Shown: in pieces, positions 44,986-55,475 of the stretch
Numbering within the stretch: the first letter of the stretch is position 1
Layout of the letters: every line of letters begins with the position of its first letter
Assembly: GCA_977006965.1 (NCBI GenBank)
Contig: OZ345358.1
Span: forward strand, 682,001 to 746,000
Length of the DNA stretch: 64,000 nt
Direction of reading: 5' to 3'
From: Phymatolithon calcareum
Lineage: Eukaryota > Rhodophyta > Florideophyceae > Hapalidiales
The notes under the pieces: generated by a model
Database searches by the model: none
The model's input: the letters and a program-made list of their open reading frames with translations, nothing else
What the model was told of the DNA's origin: nothing
Made by a program: the position numbers and the translations under genes

Positions 44986-45676
44986 TAATGATGCTTAAAT
45001 TGAGGTGGTCGATCACTTTGATCTCTCTTTTTTGCTTCTGAGATGTTGGTCTTTCCCTCGTCCCACCTGTAGAAATTTGTCCTCCGCCTTGATGTTATAT
45101 TCTCTGTACTCCAAAATCACATATCTGACTCCATCTGCGGCAGAGAAGCGTACTTTTTGATGGTGTGGCTATTCGCTTTGTACCAGCTCTTGTCTCGTCC
45201 GAAGCCCACAATCAGTCGGACGACTGCACCCGTTCTGCTCCACAGAGCGCAACACCAGCTCCCCGGCGAAGGGAAGGTCCTGCGGTTCTGTATCGGGGCA
45301 TATTACGCCCAAGCTCAAGCCTAGATGATGTGGAATTGATGATTGGGCATGCCAACTTGAAGAATTAGTTAATAATCTGTCCGTTTCACCTTAATTTTCG
45401 CCAATACCCACCTCTTAGATCAATAATTGGGTACGTTTACAAAACTAATCGACCATGGTCGTATTTTTTTACTGTGTAATGCATTGCACAGTGAAAAAAT
45501 ATTAAGCAGCCTTCAAAACTGCACATGGTGTTCTTATAGAATAGCTCGATTTCATAGTTTAGCGTTAACGCAAGCAATTGGAGTTGATGTAAGATGAGGC
45601 TATAGCTCAAATTTCGATTCTGCATTATCCAAATTGAAAAAATGGATTCAATCTTTTCAGCACATGCCGGATTGAG
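44986..45676. other. no supportable gene
   Basis: Nothing beyond short frames. Confidence 0.3.
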
Positions 45677-45748
45677 CGTCCGCATTAAATGCGGACGATT
45701 ACTTTTCTTCTTCTTCCTTGCAAAATTTTTACAAGGAAGAAGAAGAAA
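45677..45748. repeat. two adjacent palindromes
   Basis: CGTCCGCATT-A-AATGCGGACG (45677-45697, exact), then arms of 17 bp, TTTCTTCTTCTTCCTTG (45704-45720) and its exact complement (45732-45748), around an 11-base loop. Confidence 0.95.
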
Positions 45749-45824
45749 CGTAATTATTTACCAACGCATCTGCTGACGCTTGGGGCGTCAAGAATTCCTC
45801 ATTTTAGAAAGACGAATTCGCGAT

Positions 45825-48800
45825 TTACTGTGGCCCACCATTACACTGCGTAATTGTCATACATCCTTGCCCAGGAGCCCAGGCTCCGCCTATCGTCTTT
45901 CTCGGACAAACCCATGTCGGCGCCACCATCTCCTATCATTCGCGAGCGGCGCATTTGCGTGTGACGAGAGCATCCTTACTAGTAGCCGTCGCCTCCTTGG
46001 TTTGGACATCTTTTTCGTGTCATCTACCCTCGCTCTCGCGCGGGCACCTTGATCCTTCATAATCCGTAGTCTGCGCGTGAGCCGTGTGCCACGATCCCAC
46101 GTTCAGCACTGCCCGAACTCTTTTTTCTTTCTGTATGGGCAACTACTCTTTCTCGCTTTGTTTCTGTGTCTGTTTCGCATAACTTCAACCGCCTTTCCGT
46201 CCCCTTCAGCAAAGGATAAAAACGATTGGTGGACTTACATTTTCTCGCCCGTTTCAGCTTACTGGTTTCTTTAACATTGTCCCTCTCCAATATAACATCC
46301 AGCGACACTATAAAGCCGAAAGGAATTAATGATAACTTCGATTAAGAATTTCAAAGACATATTAATGAACTGTTGAATCTAAAACAAAAGGCAATCGCCG
46401 GCGGACAAATAAGAGCGTGTGACATCGACGTCAAAAAAAGCGGGCCAGCGGAGAACAAATGTCACGAAGGGAGCTATTAGAGCCTGCCAAGACAATCACC
46501 ACGATGGCTTCGAAAGTCGGTGAGATTGAAAGGCCCCCGCCACCAGATCCGTAGGACATCGAAGGTTGTAGCCGCAACACAGACGCAAAATAAGGGACGA
46601 CGGCAATGGAGGCTACGCAGGAGTGCAACTGTAGATTCAAGATGAGAAATGGATCTTAGCGATCGGCGACGCCGTCTTCATGGACTGACAAACTGGGCTC
46701 ATGAAGAGTATCGCATGGCAGATTTGGTCCATCGATGCTCTTCTCGTAGCCATGCGCCGGTCAAGAAACATATCTTGTAGAAACACGTCAAAAACGAAAC
46801 GGGACAGCGGAAAGAACAGCAGCACAGCGGGAACGAGCATTGCCTGCAATGACGGTCAACAGGATGACATCGAACGAAGCTGAAACGAAGAGGCCATCCT
46901 CCACCAGAGCGAGGGAGGAGACCATCGCAGAAGGAATGCCTGTTGTATTGGGGACTGGTGTCACCGCAAAACTGACGCGAAATCGGGGACCCTCGTCTTC
47001 GACGGTACACAGGAAATAGCCGCTGTAGATTCAAGATAGAAATGGAGCTTCAACCATCGGCGAGGACGTCGCATTGATGAGCTGGCGGACGAGCGGTTCG
47101 GGCGCGACAGGGCGCGGTTCGTCACGATAAACGCATGGCTGTTTTGGTAAATTGGTGCTCGCTTAACGGGAGGTTGTCCAATATTCCATTCCTCAAGGGG
47201 GAATGCTGTCTACAAATCTTGGCCCATGGAGAAAAATGTATGACAACACCATAGTGCAACGGAACGGCTTACTCCGCAATCCTCTCCAATGGCAATAGGA
47301 TAGCATACGCACCCTCTCCGCCCGTTCCGACGGCCGCAGTTTTATTGGCAATTCCAAGCTCCAAGTACGAGGGATGGCTTTTGCCAGGCAATACCTGCTT
47401 GTCGCATTTTCGCAGTCAAGGAAAACAGCCTTGAGAAGACAAGAAACGTTGTGCACAAAGTGACACCAGTTGGCACAGTCGCGTGCTCTCATGACCGTTT
47501 GAGGAAATTCAGAGACAGTCTGATTGGCTCTGAATGTGCGACACTGCAAACTCCACCGCCGTTGACCAGATTCGTAATGGTATAAATACGACAGCACTCG
47601 AGCACAAAAGTTGAGTTGGAAGGCAGTCGGAAGAAGTATCAATAAGTCTTGGTCGGCTCAGTGCTGCTTTGGGAGGACACGGCGAGAAGTAGCCTGTGTA
47701 GACGTCGCGCCAGACCCGGTCCCCGTTTTAAGAAACCAGCGGTCATTAAGGATCAACGCGACTAACTGGCGTGCGACGACATTCTTGAACAGCACGTGGA
47801 CCTTCGTGAGGCTCTACAACGGTTGGCACACGAAAGGTAATAAACTCTCTTTTTGTTCTAAGTTGTTCCTTGCCGTTTTGCGACACTGCTGGTGGGACAG
47901 AAGCAGTGTTTGAAGGGCAACTTGTTCTTCCGCCGGATTCGAAACATATTCATGTACAGGTGGATTTGAATCCTTAATGGTCAGCGAACCAAGGCCCCTG
48001 CGAAACCGGAGATCATGGATATTGTCTAATGGGCTGACACTTTGTTTCTATCGCTGCAATGTCGCTAGAAGATCCAGTGCGATAGCTTGCATTCCGCCTT
48101 AATCGCCGGCACCCACGGCTCCAGCGCTGGTAGCTTCGCAATGTGTACCTTCGTTTGTACTGGGCGATTACCGAACATGAGACAGTTACATAGATCCAAA
48201 GTACTCCCAGGGAGTTGTCGTTCTGATTTGGCTGTCAAGGGTTCCCATAGTGCCACAACTCAGGTTAAAAACGTGCAAGTGCTATGTTTATTTCAGAGAT
48301 GATAGTCCTCTTTCTCGCGGAGATTTTTCAGGCAAGGAAATCAGAGCTCACGCCACTGCCCTTGCTGGGTCGAGCACGGGCGGTTCTGTACTGCGCTTGC
48401 GGCAGAATTAGAGACGAATAGAGATTGATCGAAAATGGAAAATCGCATGGTTGAACATGAAGGTAACAGCTGGGTTAGATCGATGCTCATATGAGGAGTA
48501 CTGGTAACCTCGTCCACAGAGTTTATCAACAAACGAAAAGCAAGCGAGACATGAAGATCAATTGCTACGCTGCATCCTCACCCGCGACCGAAATCATCGA
48601 ACGTTCTCTTCTGCGGTCCTCGATACGCTCGAATTTCGAGGTACTCATCCATGTAATCTAAAGAAAGCCCATGCGTTCCATTGAACCTCTCAAACCATCG
48701 AATGCGAGACTCCATGACATGACGAAAACTCGCTTTGACCCTAAACTTTCTCTGATCCGTGCCCGCGCCACGCACAGGAACCCGGAGATGCAGCGTCATT

Positions 48801-50880
48801 TGCTGTGTCGACACGGCCGGCAGGACATCATCGCGATATCCGCCAAGCGGCGGTGCTTGAGAAATGGTGGTGGCAATTATTGCCCTGGACACCTCTCGAA
48901 GATATGTCTCCCACGTTTCCAAGGAATCGATCTGCACACGAGCAGTAATAAGTAGATTGATGAGACGTTCCCATCGAGGATTGTAATCGCCGTGCTGTAA
49001 AATTCCCATCCAAACGCCGGTGAAGTCGACGGCCTTATCGCTTCGCGACATTCCTCGCGTGTCTCGCACTTCGGGCTGCATTGCGATCTTTGGCGGGTCA
49101 AGTCCATCACAAAAGTCAAATGCCTGGAGCCGAATATCGAGAACATATCTGTCGAGCAAACCTGTGACCTTGGCGTAAAAAGGGAGGCGACGAACGTTAA
49201 TCATCTCGGTTTCCAGTGTGGCGGCATACGTCACGAGCTCGCCAGGGGTCATCCCGGGAACATCTTCCACAGGATCGGTGAGGGCAGTGTCTATAAACTG
49301 ACGCTCCACTTGAAACTCATCGTACCCGGAGAGAACGAAAGCGAAGTCGAGAAAGGACAGCAGTGTGTGCTTCTTCTCAAAATGACGATGTTGCCAGGAA
49401 TGGACGGAGCGGATGCGGGTCTTGACTTTTATGGACGGCGTTCTTGAATGGCGGGCATATTCGGCGGCTTTGTAAACCTGCTCCACAATCTCCCACACGA
49501 TCTGCTCCTTCAATTCATGGAGGAACTCCATGGAATTGAGCAGTTTCGCCATCTTGATGTCGGCGATTAGGGTTCGCCACGGGCCGCCGAACTGCCACAT
49601 TTCGGCGGCGCGAAGAGCCTCGCCCCAATGGATCCACTCATAGTGCCCCCGATCCTGGTTCTCGGGGGTAGTGGTGTTGACCCACTGGGGGAGGACTCCG
49701 ATGGCCTGCCTGAAGTCGCGGACCGATTCAACCAGAGGGCGAGGAGACGGTGTACGCATGGTCGCTGAGATGAACGGGCGTCAGGTGGTGGTGTAGACAA
49801 GCTTTGGCGTATCTGCCTGGGAAGTGATCCTGCACGGTTAGGCTTCCGAAAAAATTATCATCACCAACCCGCGCGCAGCACTTGTGCTCAAGGCCCTAAC
49901 ACGCAATTGCGCGAGGGGTCCGCAAGGAGGTCAAGGTGCCTGGTTGGTGGACCCGTGTTGAGATATGCGCCGTTGCGCCGCGGTTCAAAGCCCGAAGGTC
50001 AATACAGTATTGCTGTTTTCAACCGGATGTAAATTTTAAACTTAATTTCAGCAGTAGAGCTCTCCGTGTGTTTTTCTATCAGCTATCATAAAAAGTGGTG
50101 CTCTCTATTCGTTGTACTCTTTTTACGCTGATATCCGCTACGTACAAAGCGGGGCGGTGACAGGAACGAGCATCGATACTCCAGTATCAACTTGATACAG
50201 TAGTTGATTATCAGTATCTTTTTTTGCCATATCAATGAATATCAGAACTCTCAAAAAGTATCAACTACTGTAAAAAAAATTTGTTATGTTAATACAGAAT
50301 GAACACGTGTCGTCGAGGACGCATACTGCATAGATCTAATGTCTAATTTACTGCAGACCCTTAATTGAGGGCAACATATCATATTTCTAGCGGCTTTGTA
50401 GGTATCGGTCGATCGCCGTAAAATAGACAGTAGAACTATATCTACAGTACCTGGCCGAGCTGTCAGACACGTGTTTCTTTCCGACAAACCAAGATATGCA
50501 TTGTTGCCACCTAATATTCAGTGATGACCCTTATATAGAGAATTTACAATTGTCTCCAACACTGGATTCGGGAATAACACGCCCCGGTTGTTGTATGGAT
50601 GTATATTTCATAGAGACGACAACAATGCATTGCCCGCCACAGTTTTGTCGACAGTTAAACTGAACATTGTAATTTTGTTGCATAAACAGACCTTTTTTTG
50701 GTTCTTCAATTTTGATGCATATTGTCTGCTGCTGATAAACTTGCTGCATTATTGTACCAGAATAATAATTTTGCATCCATTCTATCCAGAATTCTCGTCA
50801 ATTCTGGCGAAAATTTCAATTGGTGGCATACAACGACACGTTTTGCAGAGGCCTGTCGACACCGCCTGCTTGTGAAAAAG
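45825..50880 (-). mobile_element. R1 element copy C, the most complete
   Basis: About 5 kb on the minus strand. The upstream region from about 50880 matches copies B and D (TAATAATTTTGCATCCATTC; CCCCGGTTGTTGTATGG), then the 393-aa ORF (49759-48578), a non-coding region (48570-47160), reversed tandem units (47160-46430), and a terminal part matching copy D (ACCATTACACTGCG...CCCAGGAGCCCAGGCTCCGCC near 45840, against TATTACACTGCC...GGAGCCAAGGTTCCGCC near 56770). Exact ends and target duplication could not be fixed. Confidence 0.7.
48578..49759 (-). CDS. R1-borne protein of unknown function, 393 aa (copy C)
   Basis: An intact ATG-to-stop frame of exactly the same length as the copy at 15211-16392, about 84% identical, without indels. 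Most differences are conservative (V/I, D/E, F/Y, A/T). The densest differences lie in one basic stretch, residues about 345-361 (VRGAGTDQRKFRVKASF here). Nearly invariant stretches include WGEALRAA, MWQFGGPWRTLIADIKMAKLL, TLLSFLDFAFVLS, ETWETYLREVSRAIIATTIS and MESRxRWFERFNGTHGLSLD. No family recognised. A capsid- or Gag-like, DNA-binding or transposase role is conceivable but nothing visible decides it. Confidence 0.75.
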   Translation of the reverse strand: MRTPSPRPLVESVRDFRQAIGVLPQWVNTTTPENQDRGHYEWIHWGEALRAAEMWQFGGPWRTLIADIKMAKLLNSMEFLHELKEQIVWEIVEQVYKAAEYARHSRTPSIKVKTRIRSVHSWQHRHFEKKHTLLSFLDFAFVLSGYDEFQVERQFIDTALTDPVEDVPGMTPGELVTYAATLETEMINVRRLPFYAKVTGLLDRYVLDIRLQAFDFCDGLDPPKIAMQPEVRDTRGMSRSDKAVDFTGVWMGILQHGDYNPRWERLINLLITARVQIDSLETWETYLREVSRAIIATTISQAPPLGGYRDDVLPAVSTQQMTLHLRVPVRGAGTDQRKFRVKASFRHVMESRIRWFERFNGTHGLSLDYMDEYLEIRAYRGPQKRTFDDFGRG

Positions 50881-51259
50881 TTCAAGGCTGTAGAAGTCCC
50901 CCGAACTGGACAGGAAACTTCGTCTTTTGTGAAGTGTTTTGGGAATTTTTAATCCGCTTTGATTCCCAAAAGGATTTAATTCTGTTTAGTTCTTGAGCCG
51001 TGTCCTTTCGGGTAAATTTACTGTCGCGACCACTGTGGTCCATGTTGTCTGCTGTGTCGTTTACTGTGCGCACATGAGACACTACGGCATAGACTGCTAG
51101 GTAAGTGTAATATTAAGCGCAATCCTCATAGGACGACTAATCAGGGCTCATGGTCTATGAGGCTGATATTCGGTGATCCAGAGGCCACAAGGGCCGTACC
51201 GAAAATGTGCCCTTCGTGTATTTTTTCTCTTTGCTTATTGTCGAGAAGATAGTTTATCC
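50881..51259. other. no supportable gene
   Basis: Non-coding. A short inverted pair TTTTGGGAAT / ATTCCCAAAA lies near 50937-50976. Confidence 0.3.
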
Positions 51260-52125
51260 CTTCGTCTGAGTTAAGGCATGTGTAGGTGTAACATCCACCT
51301 TGCTCTCACGTGGCTAAAGCCGGTCAACGGTCTTCAACATTATTGGGTATGAGATATTCAGCCGGTTTCCTGAAGGGTATCAAAACAATGCATAGCAGAA
51401 ATAGAGCACCTCTTTGGAGAAAATCAGTACTTGGTGCATACTTTGGTGTCACAGCCGTGATTGAGCTGGTCGCGCTCCAACGCATTCTATCTTCATCCAA
51501 GATTAGTCCTGAAATTGAATATGAATGTAAGCGACTCACTGGAGCACTTGTTGGGAGAGAAATACGAATCAAGGATATACTGAACAGTCAAACTACGTGA
51601 GCTTAGAAAATCGTGCGAAAGCGGCCCTGTTACTCTTCAAGAGAGGCCTTGGGAGCTTCTAAAATAAATCAACACATATCCCCGTTCCCCCGGGCGGCCC
51701 TGGAATGGGCGCCCACTTGCGCACTGTATCTACACTGTATCAGCAGTGGCCGGTGCTCCCCTATGGACACTTAAGCGGATACCTTCCACTGTCTCACGCA
51801 CCGTACGTACACTGTATCAGCAGTGGCCAGTACTCCCCTATGGACACTTAAGCGGATACCTTCCGCTGTCTCACTTTGCTAACGCAAGGGACGCCTTTGT
51901 GAAGACCTTGCGCTATCTCCTCAAGGCAACCGATGGACACCGTTGCAAGCTGCGCTTGATGTCCTCGGTAGCGCTGACGGTTGTCTGCGCCTCGACTACC
52001 TGTCGGGTGCTACACCTATCGCTGCCTCGGTAATCTCTCTTTGAAAACATTCATCATCTACACTGCCTTTCATTTGCTTCTCTATATATACGGAATTACA
52101 GGCAGCACTGCCGGAAAAGAAAACA
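51260..52125 (+). repeat. R3 repeat copy 1, containing a LINE-A insertion
   Basis: Matches the complement of 57575-58050: for example CTAAAGCCGGTCAACGGTC near 51314, CTCCCCTATGGACAC, and GTCTGCGCCTCGACTACCTG near 51983. The frame at 51746-52033 resembles that at 57664-57867 (GYLPLSHFANARDA; RCKLRLMSSVALTVVCASTT) but the middle is frame-shifted between copies, so coding is doubtful. A 77-bp direct duplication (51731-51807 and 51808-51877) is present only here. Confidence 0.65.
51393..51675 (+). mobile_element. LINE-A 3' fragment inserted in R3
   Basis: R3 copy 2 reads ATCAAAACAATGCAT then ATCAGTTCCCCTGGGCGACC, an empty site. In copy 1 about 283 bp intervene. The insert encodes the LINE-A C-terminal domain (KSVLGAYFGVTAVIELVALQ...ECKRLTGALVGREIRIKDI) and ends GTTACTCTTCAAGAGAGGCC, then TTCTAAAATAAATCAACAC. 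Truncated at the 5' end. Confidence 0.75.
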
Positions 52126-52707
52126 ACAAGCCGCGCGGTGAACTCGCCTCTCATCTTTGCATTTTGCCTCGCGCTGCGCTCGATTCCACCTATCTCTCTC
52201 TGGACCGCTGTGGGATGTTACAGTAGGTCATTGGATTGCCTTTCGACTTCTAGAACTGCGCTCTCCGCGCTCCGTTAATCTTACTTCTTTTTAGGCTCTC
52301 CGTTTCGTTTCGCCATGCATCACGCGGTGGCGCAACGCAAACATAAATGTGCCCACTACTCCGTTTGGATGCATGAAGCTCCGCATGATCGACTGCGCTC
52401 AAGTGTATGATCTCAGGCTCACATGCGCCTTGCAGCGACCAGCTCTGGACCTAAATCAAATATTCTTGCGCAATTCTGCCTTCAAGGTCACGGAACCAGC
52501 AAGCCCGTGATCTCCCACATCCGTTCAATTCGCAGCCGACCCGGACAGTGCAGTACATCCGTCTCTGTTCGCTCGACCCCACGGAGCTTTCTTAGTTTTC
52601 CCACCAGTGATAACGGAAGCGGAAGTCCAAGATTTGACTCCGTCGAACACTGGATGGAGCTCATCAGATGCGCTGCGTATGATTTCTCTGGAGAGGATAT
52701 ATGATGC
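52126..52707. other. no supportable gene
   Basis: A plus-strand frame at 52423-52704 lacks motifs. Confidence 0.3.
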
Positions 52708-52720
52708 CGTTATATTAAAT

Positions 52721-52796
52721 TTTTTATTCAAGTTTATTTAAAAGCCCCACAGACTTCCGAAGATATGGGCGAGGCTTCCTCTGATGCTACCTACCT
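52721..52796 (-). mobile_element. very short LINE-A tail insertion, 13-bp target duplication
   Basis: CGTTATATTAAAT occurs exactly at 52708-52720 and 52797-52809. Between them are 76 bp whose complement contains GGGGCTTTTAAATAAACTT, a LINE-A-like tail. Extreme 5' truncation is typical of target-primed reverse transcription. Confidence 0.75.
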
Positions 52797-52989
52797 CGTT
52801 ATATTAAATGCACCCAATGGGGGATATATGTTGATTTATTTTAAAAGCACTCAAGAACTCACTGTGAGTAACGGGGCAGCTTCTCAATTACTTCTAACTT
52901 ACCGCATTCTATTTTCCTAACATTTCCTTGATTCGAGTTTCTCTCCATATGAGAGTTCGAGTTTGTCTTTTATTCAGTCTCTTTGTCCA

Positions 52990-53265
52990 TCATCTTAGAC
53001 CAGAGTATGCGTTGAAGTGCAATAGGCTCAATTTCAGCACCGGGTCTGAAATACGCACCGAGGATTGATTTCCTCCTCTGCTAAAAATCAGTCTTAGGCA
53101 TCTTAGCCTTGTCGTCTTGTCCCTTTTTTGTAACACTCCTGGCAACTTCTTATGCTTGTTTATCGGGATTTTCGCCGAGCGATCCTCTTCGCATTTTTGC
53201 CACACTTGGATTGCATCTTCTAATCGCCGCTTCTTTGACACTTTACCTTCTTCTGCTTGTTTCAA
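52990..53265 (-). pseudogene. LINE-A C-terminal region, array unit 1
   Basis: A 91-aa frame with a lysine-rich start (KQAEEGKVSKKRRLEDAIQVWQKCEED) and TRLRCLRLIF, then GAEIEPIALQRILWSK-like sequence out of phase, equivalent to the LINE-A C-terminal domain. The TAAAATAAATC tail follows near 52845-52830. Confidence 0.55.
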
Positions 53266-53299
53266 TGCTTTGCTGAGGTGCTCCTCGTTTCTGAGATAG

Positions 53300-54493
53300 C
53301 TAATGTCCTTCGATACTTCCTCGGTATTCTTCTGCCTGTTCCAGGTGCATTTTCCGATTTAACAGGCTTAAAGCAAACCTTTCCGCTTGGTGAGTACTCC
53401 TCACCTCCGGACTATCTAGCCGACAGAGCACTCTCATTCGATTTTTTCGATGCTCCGCATATTTCCCGAAGACATACTTGTAAAAAAGACCTTCTGCTGC
53501 CTCAATTGCTGATAGCAACCGCTTCGTCATCGGAGTCAGATGACTTGCATACTCCCACTTGGGGAGAATCAACGACTTGAAAATCCTGATGCATATTTCA
53601 GGGTGGAATCCACTGACATTAACGCCACTCTGCCTAAGTTTATGGATGCATCCAGCCGCATTCCGCACTCTCGACATTGCTGTATCGTCTGTAACTCCAG
53701 TGTTGTTCATACTAATAAACGCACCGCCAGAGGGGCGGGCGGAAAAACTCAGGATCTCAGATATCCCATCTAAATTCCTGGCTTTGTGTTCCATGTCATA
53801 GAATTTTCGTCTGCCTACTCCGTGGCTATGTCCAGTAGCCTTCGTATCCCTTTCGCATTCTTAGCCTGTAGAAGCATATCGTCCGCAAATAACTGAACTG
53901 GCTGCTCGGAGACAGTTCCTGTAACTTTTCCAGCGGCTTCGGCAAACTTATCCTTGAATATGTTATAAAGGCACGGGCTTAATGGGGACCCTTGTGGAAC
54001 ACCTCTGTCGATAATATACCATGTTTTTGATTCGGTCTCTGCGGATGTGATCCACGACGGCTTCAGTAAGTAGGGGGGGATATGTGTTGATTTATTTTAA
54101 AAGCTCCCAAGGCCTCTCTTGAAGAGTAACAGTTTCTCGCTCGGCCTCCATCCAAAGTTACAACGAATGCAATCTTTAGTGCCACATTTTCGGAGAGTAA
54201 CTTGTCCAGCTCTTTGCCCGCTTGCTTAATAATAGAGAAATCGAAAAGACCGGGGGTGTCGTACAGCGTCAAGCTTCCCACCGGATATGCTTGGAGAGCT
54301 TGAGTCAAACCTTCACATGAGCTGGGCCCGCTTCTGAACTGTGGACTTCCGGCGAGTCCGTTGAGGAGAGTGCTTTTCCCAACGTCCGGGTTTCAGTAAG
54401 TAGGCTACCATCCGAGTAATGTGCATCGGCAATTTGGTGGTCAGACGCTCCATGAGGATGTCGCTTGGGACACTATCATAGGCTGTGCTCCCA
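53300..54493 (-). pseudogene. LINE-A reverse transcriptase, array unit 1 (interrupted)
   Basis: Read on the minus strand: AYDSVPSDILMERLTTKLP and MVAYLLKP (54493-54392), then, after the insertion, SWITSAETESKTWYIIDRG, motif B PQGSPLSPCLYN and motif C LFADDMLL (about 54075-53870), followed by the thumb in the frame 53794-53300 (TGVTDDTAMSRVRNAAGCIH, LPKWEYASHLTPM). A TAG lies in phase after the FADD block (DIATE then stop). Motif A's first part and the fingers are missing. Both catalytic aspartates of motif C survive. Confidence 0.75.
54074..54391 (-). mobile_element. LINE-tailed P-loop GTPase fragment inserted in a reverse transcriptase gene
   Basis: A 318-bp insert flanked by exact 12-bp duplications (TTCAGTAAGTAG at 54062-54073 and 54392-54403). 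On the minus strand it encodes the end of a P-loop, PDVGKSTLLNGL, then SPQFRSGPSSCEG (switch I-like region), LTLYDTPGLFDF (G3, DxPG) and LKIAFVVTLDGGRAR, features of small GTP-binding domains (AIG1/Era-like, TRAFAC class). It then passes at TGTTACTCTTCAAGAGAGGC into a LINE-A tail ending ATAAATCAACACATATCCCC. The 5' end starts inside the P-loop. The GTPase piece lacks the first glycine and later motifs, so it is not functional. Confidence 0.75.
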
Positions 54494-54760
54494 ATGGGGA
54501 TATTTGATGATTTTATTTTGAGAGCTCCAAAAGCCTCACCTTGGAGTAACGGGACAGCTCCTGCGATAATCTCTACGCTAAGTCGTCTGGCTACTCAAAA
54601 CGTTCTTGATTCGTAATTCTCTCCCAACAAGAGCTCCTGTGAGTCTCTTGCCCTCAAACTAAATTTCTGTACTCATCTTCGATGACGCTAGAGTACGTTG
54701 TAAGGCGACTAGTTCGATCACCGCGGTAATCCCACAGTAAGCACCCAACACTGATTTCCT

Positions 54761-55475
54761 CTAAAGTGGTGCTCGATTGAATGTCAACCTTAGGCACCTT
54801 AAACGATTTGTCATTGGAGTAACGTGTAACGCATACTCCCATTTCGGGATAATTAGCGACTTAAAGATCCTGATGAATGTCTCCGGTTTGAATCCTCGAA
54901 CATTCACTCTAAGCTCCCGAAGTTTATGTATGCATCCTGCAGCATTTCGAACTCTTGCTACGGCCGTGTCGTCCGTAACACCCTTGTTATTTATGCTTAC
55001 CCCAAGATACGAGAGTCTCCAGGCTTGATACAGTTCTCGTCCCGCCAAGTAAAACGTGTGCTTCTGAAGCCCTTTGTACTTCAGAACTTCGCTTTTTCCT
55101 TGTTTTGTGTTCAATTTCATGCCATTTTCGCTTGCCCAACTGGTCGCTATATCAAGAAGTTTCTGCATTCCTCGTCCTGTCTTCGCTTGAAGCTGAACCT
55201 CATCTGCGAACAATTGCACTGGGCTGTCTGAGACGATTCTGTCTGTCTTGGAGACGGCTTCTGCGAATGTGTCCATGAATATATTTTATAGGCATGGACT
55301 AAGCGGGGAACCTTGAGGTATTCCTCGGTCGATGATACACCACGTTTCTGTCTCGTCTCCAGCTGATGTGATCCACGATGGTTTTAACAGGTACGCAACC
55401 ATCCTTGTTATCTCTTCAGGAATTTTCTCTGTCAGCCTCTTCATGAGGATATCCCTTGGCACACTATCGTATGCC
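54761..55475 (-). pseudogene. LINE-A reverse transcriptase, array unit 2
   Basis: Minus strand: AYDSVPRDILMKRLTEKIP, LKPSWITSAGDETETWCIIDRG, PQGSPLSPCL, then a TAA where a tyrosine codon is expected (55279-55281), NIFMDTFAEAVSKT, motif C LFADEVQL (the second aspartate is replaced by glutamate), NTKQGKSEVLKY, LSYLGVSINNKGVTDD and the thumb IIPKWEYALHVTPM. It then jumps to RLRCLRLTFNRAPL, skipping part of the linker kept in unit 1. The C-terminal domain and tail lie at 54760-54494. The D-to-E change and nonsense codon make it inactive. Confidence 0.75.

Noticed and set aside
51746-52033. 95-aa frame similar to one at 57664-57867
   Set aside because: The similarity comes from the R3 repeat; the middle is frame-shifted between copies, so coding is not supported.
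53300-53794. independent gene for a 164-aa protein
   Set aside because: It is the thumb and linker of the interrupted LINE-A reverse transcriptase, not a separate gene.
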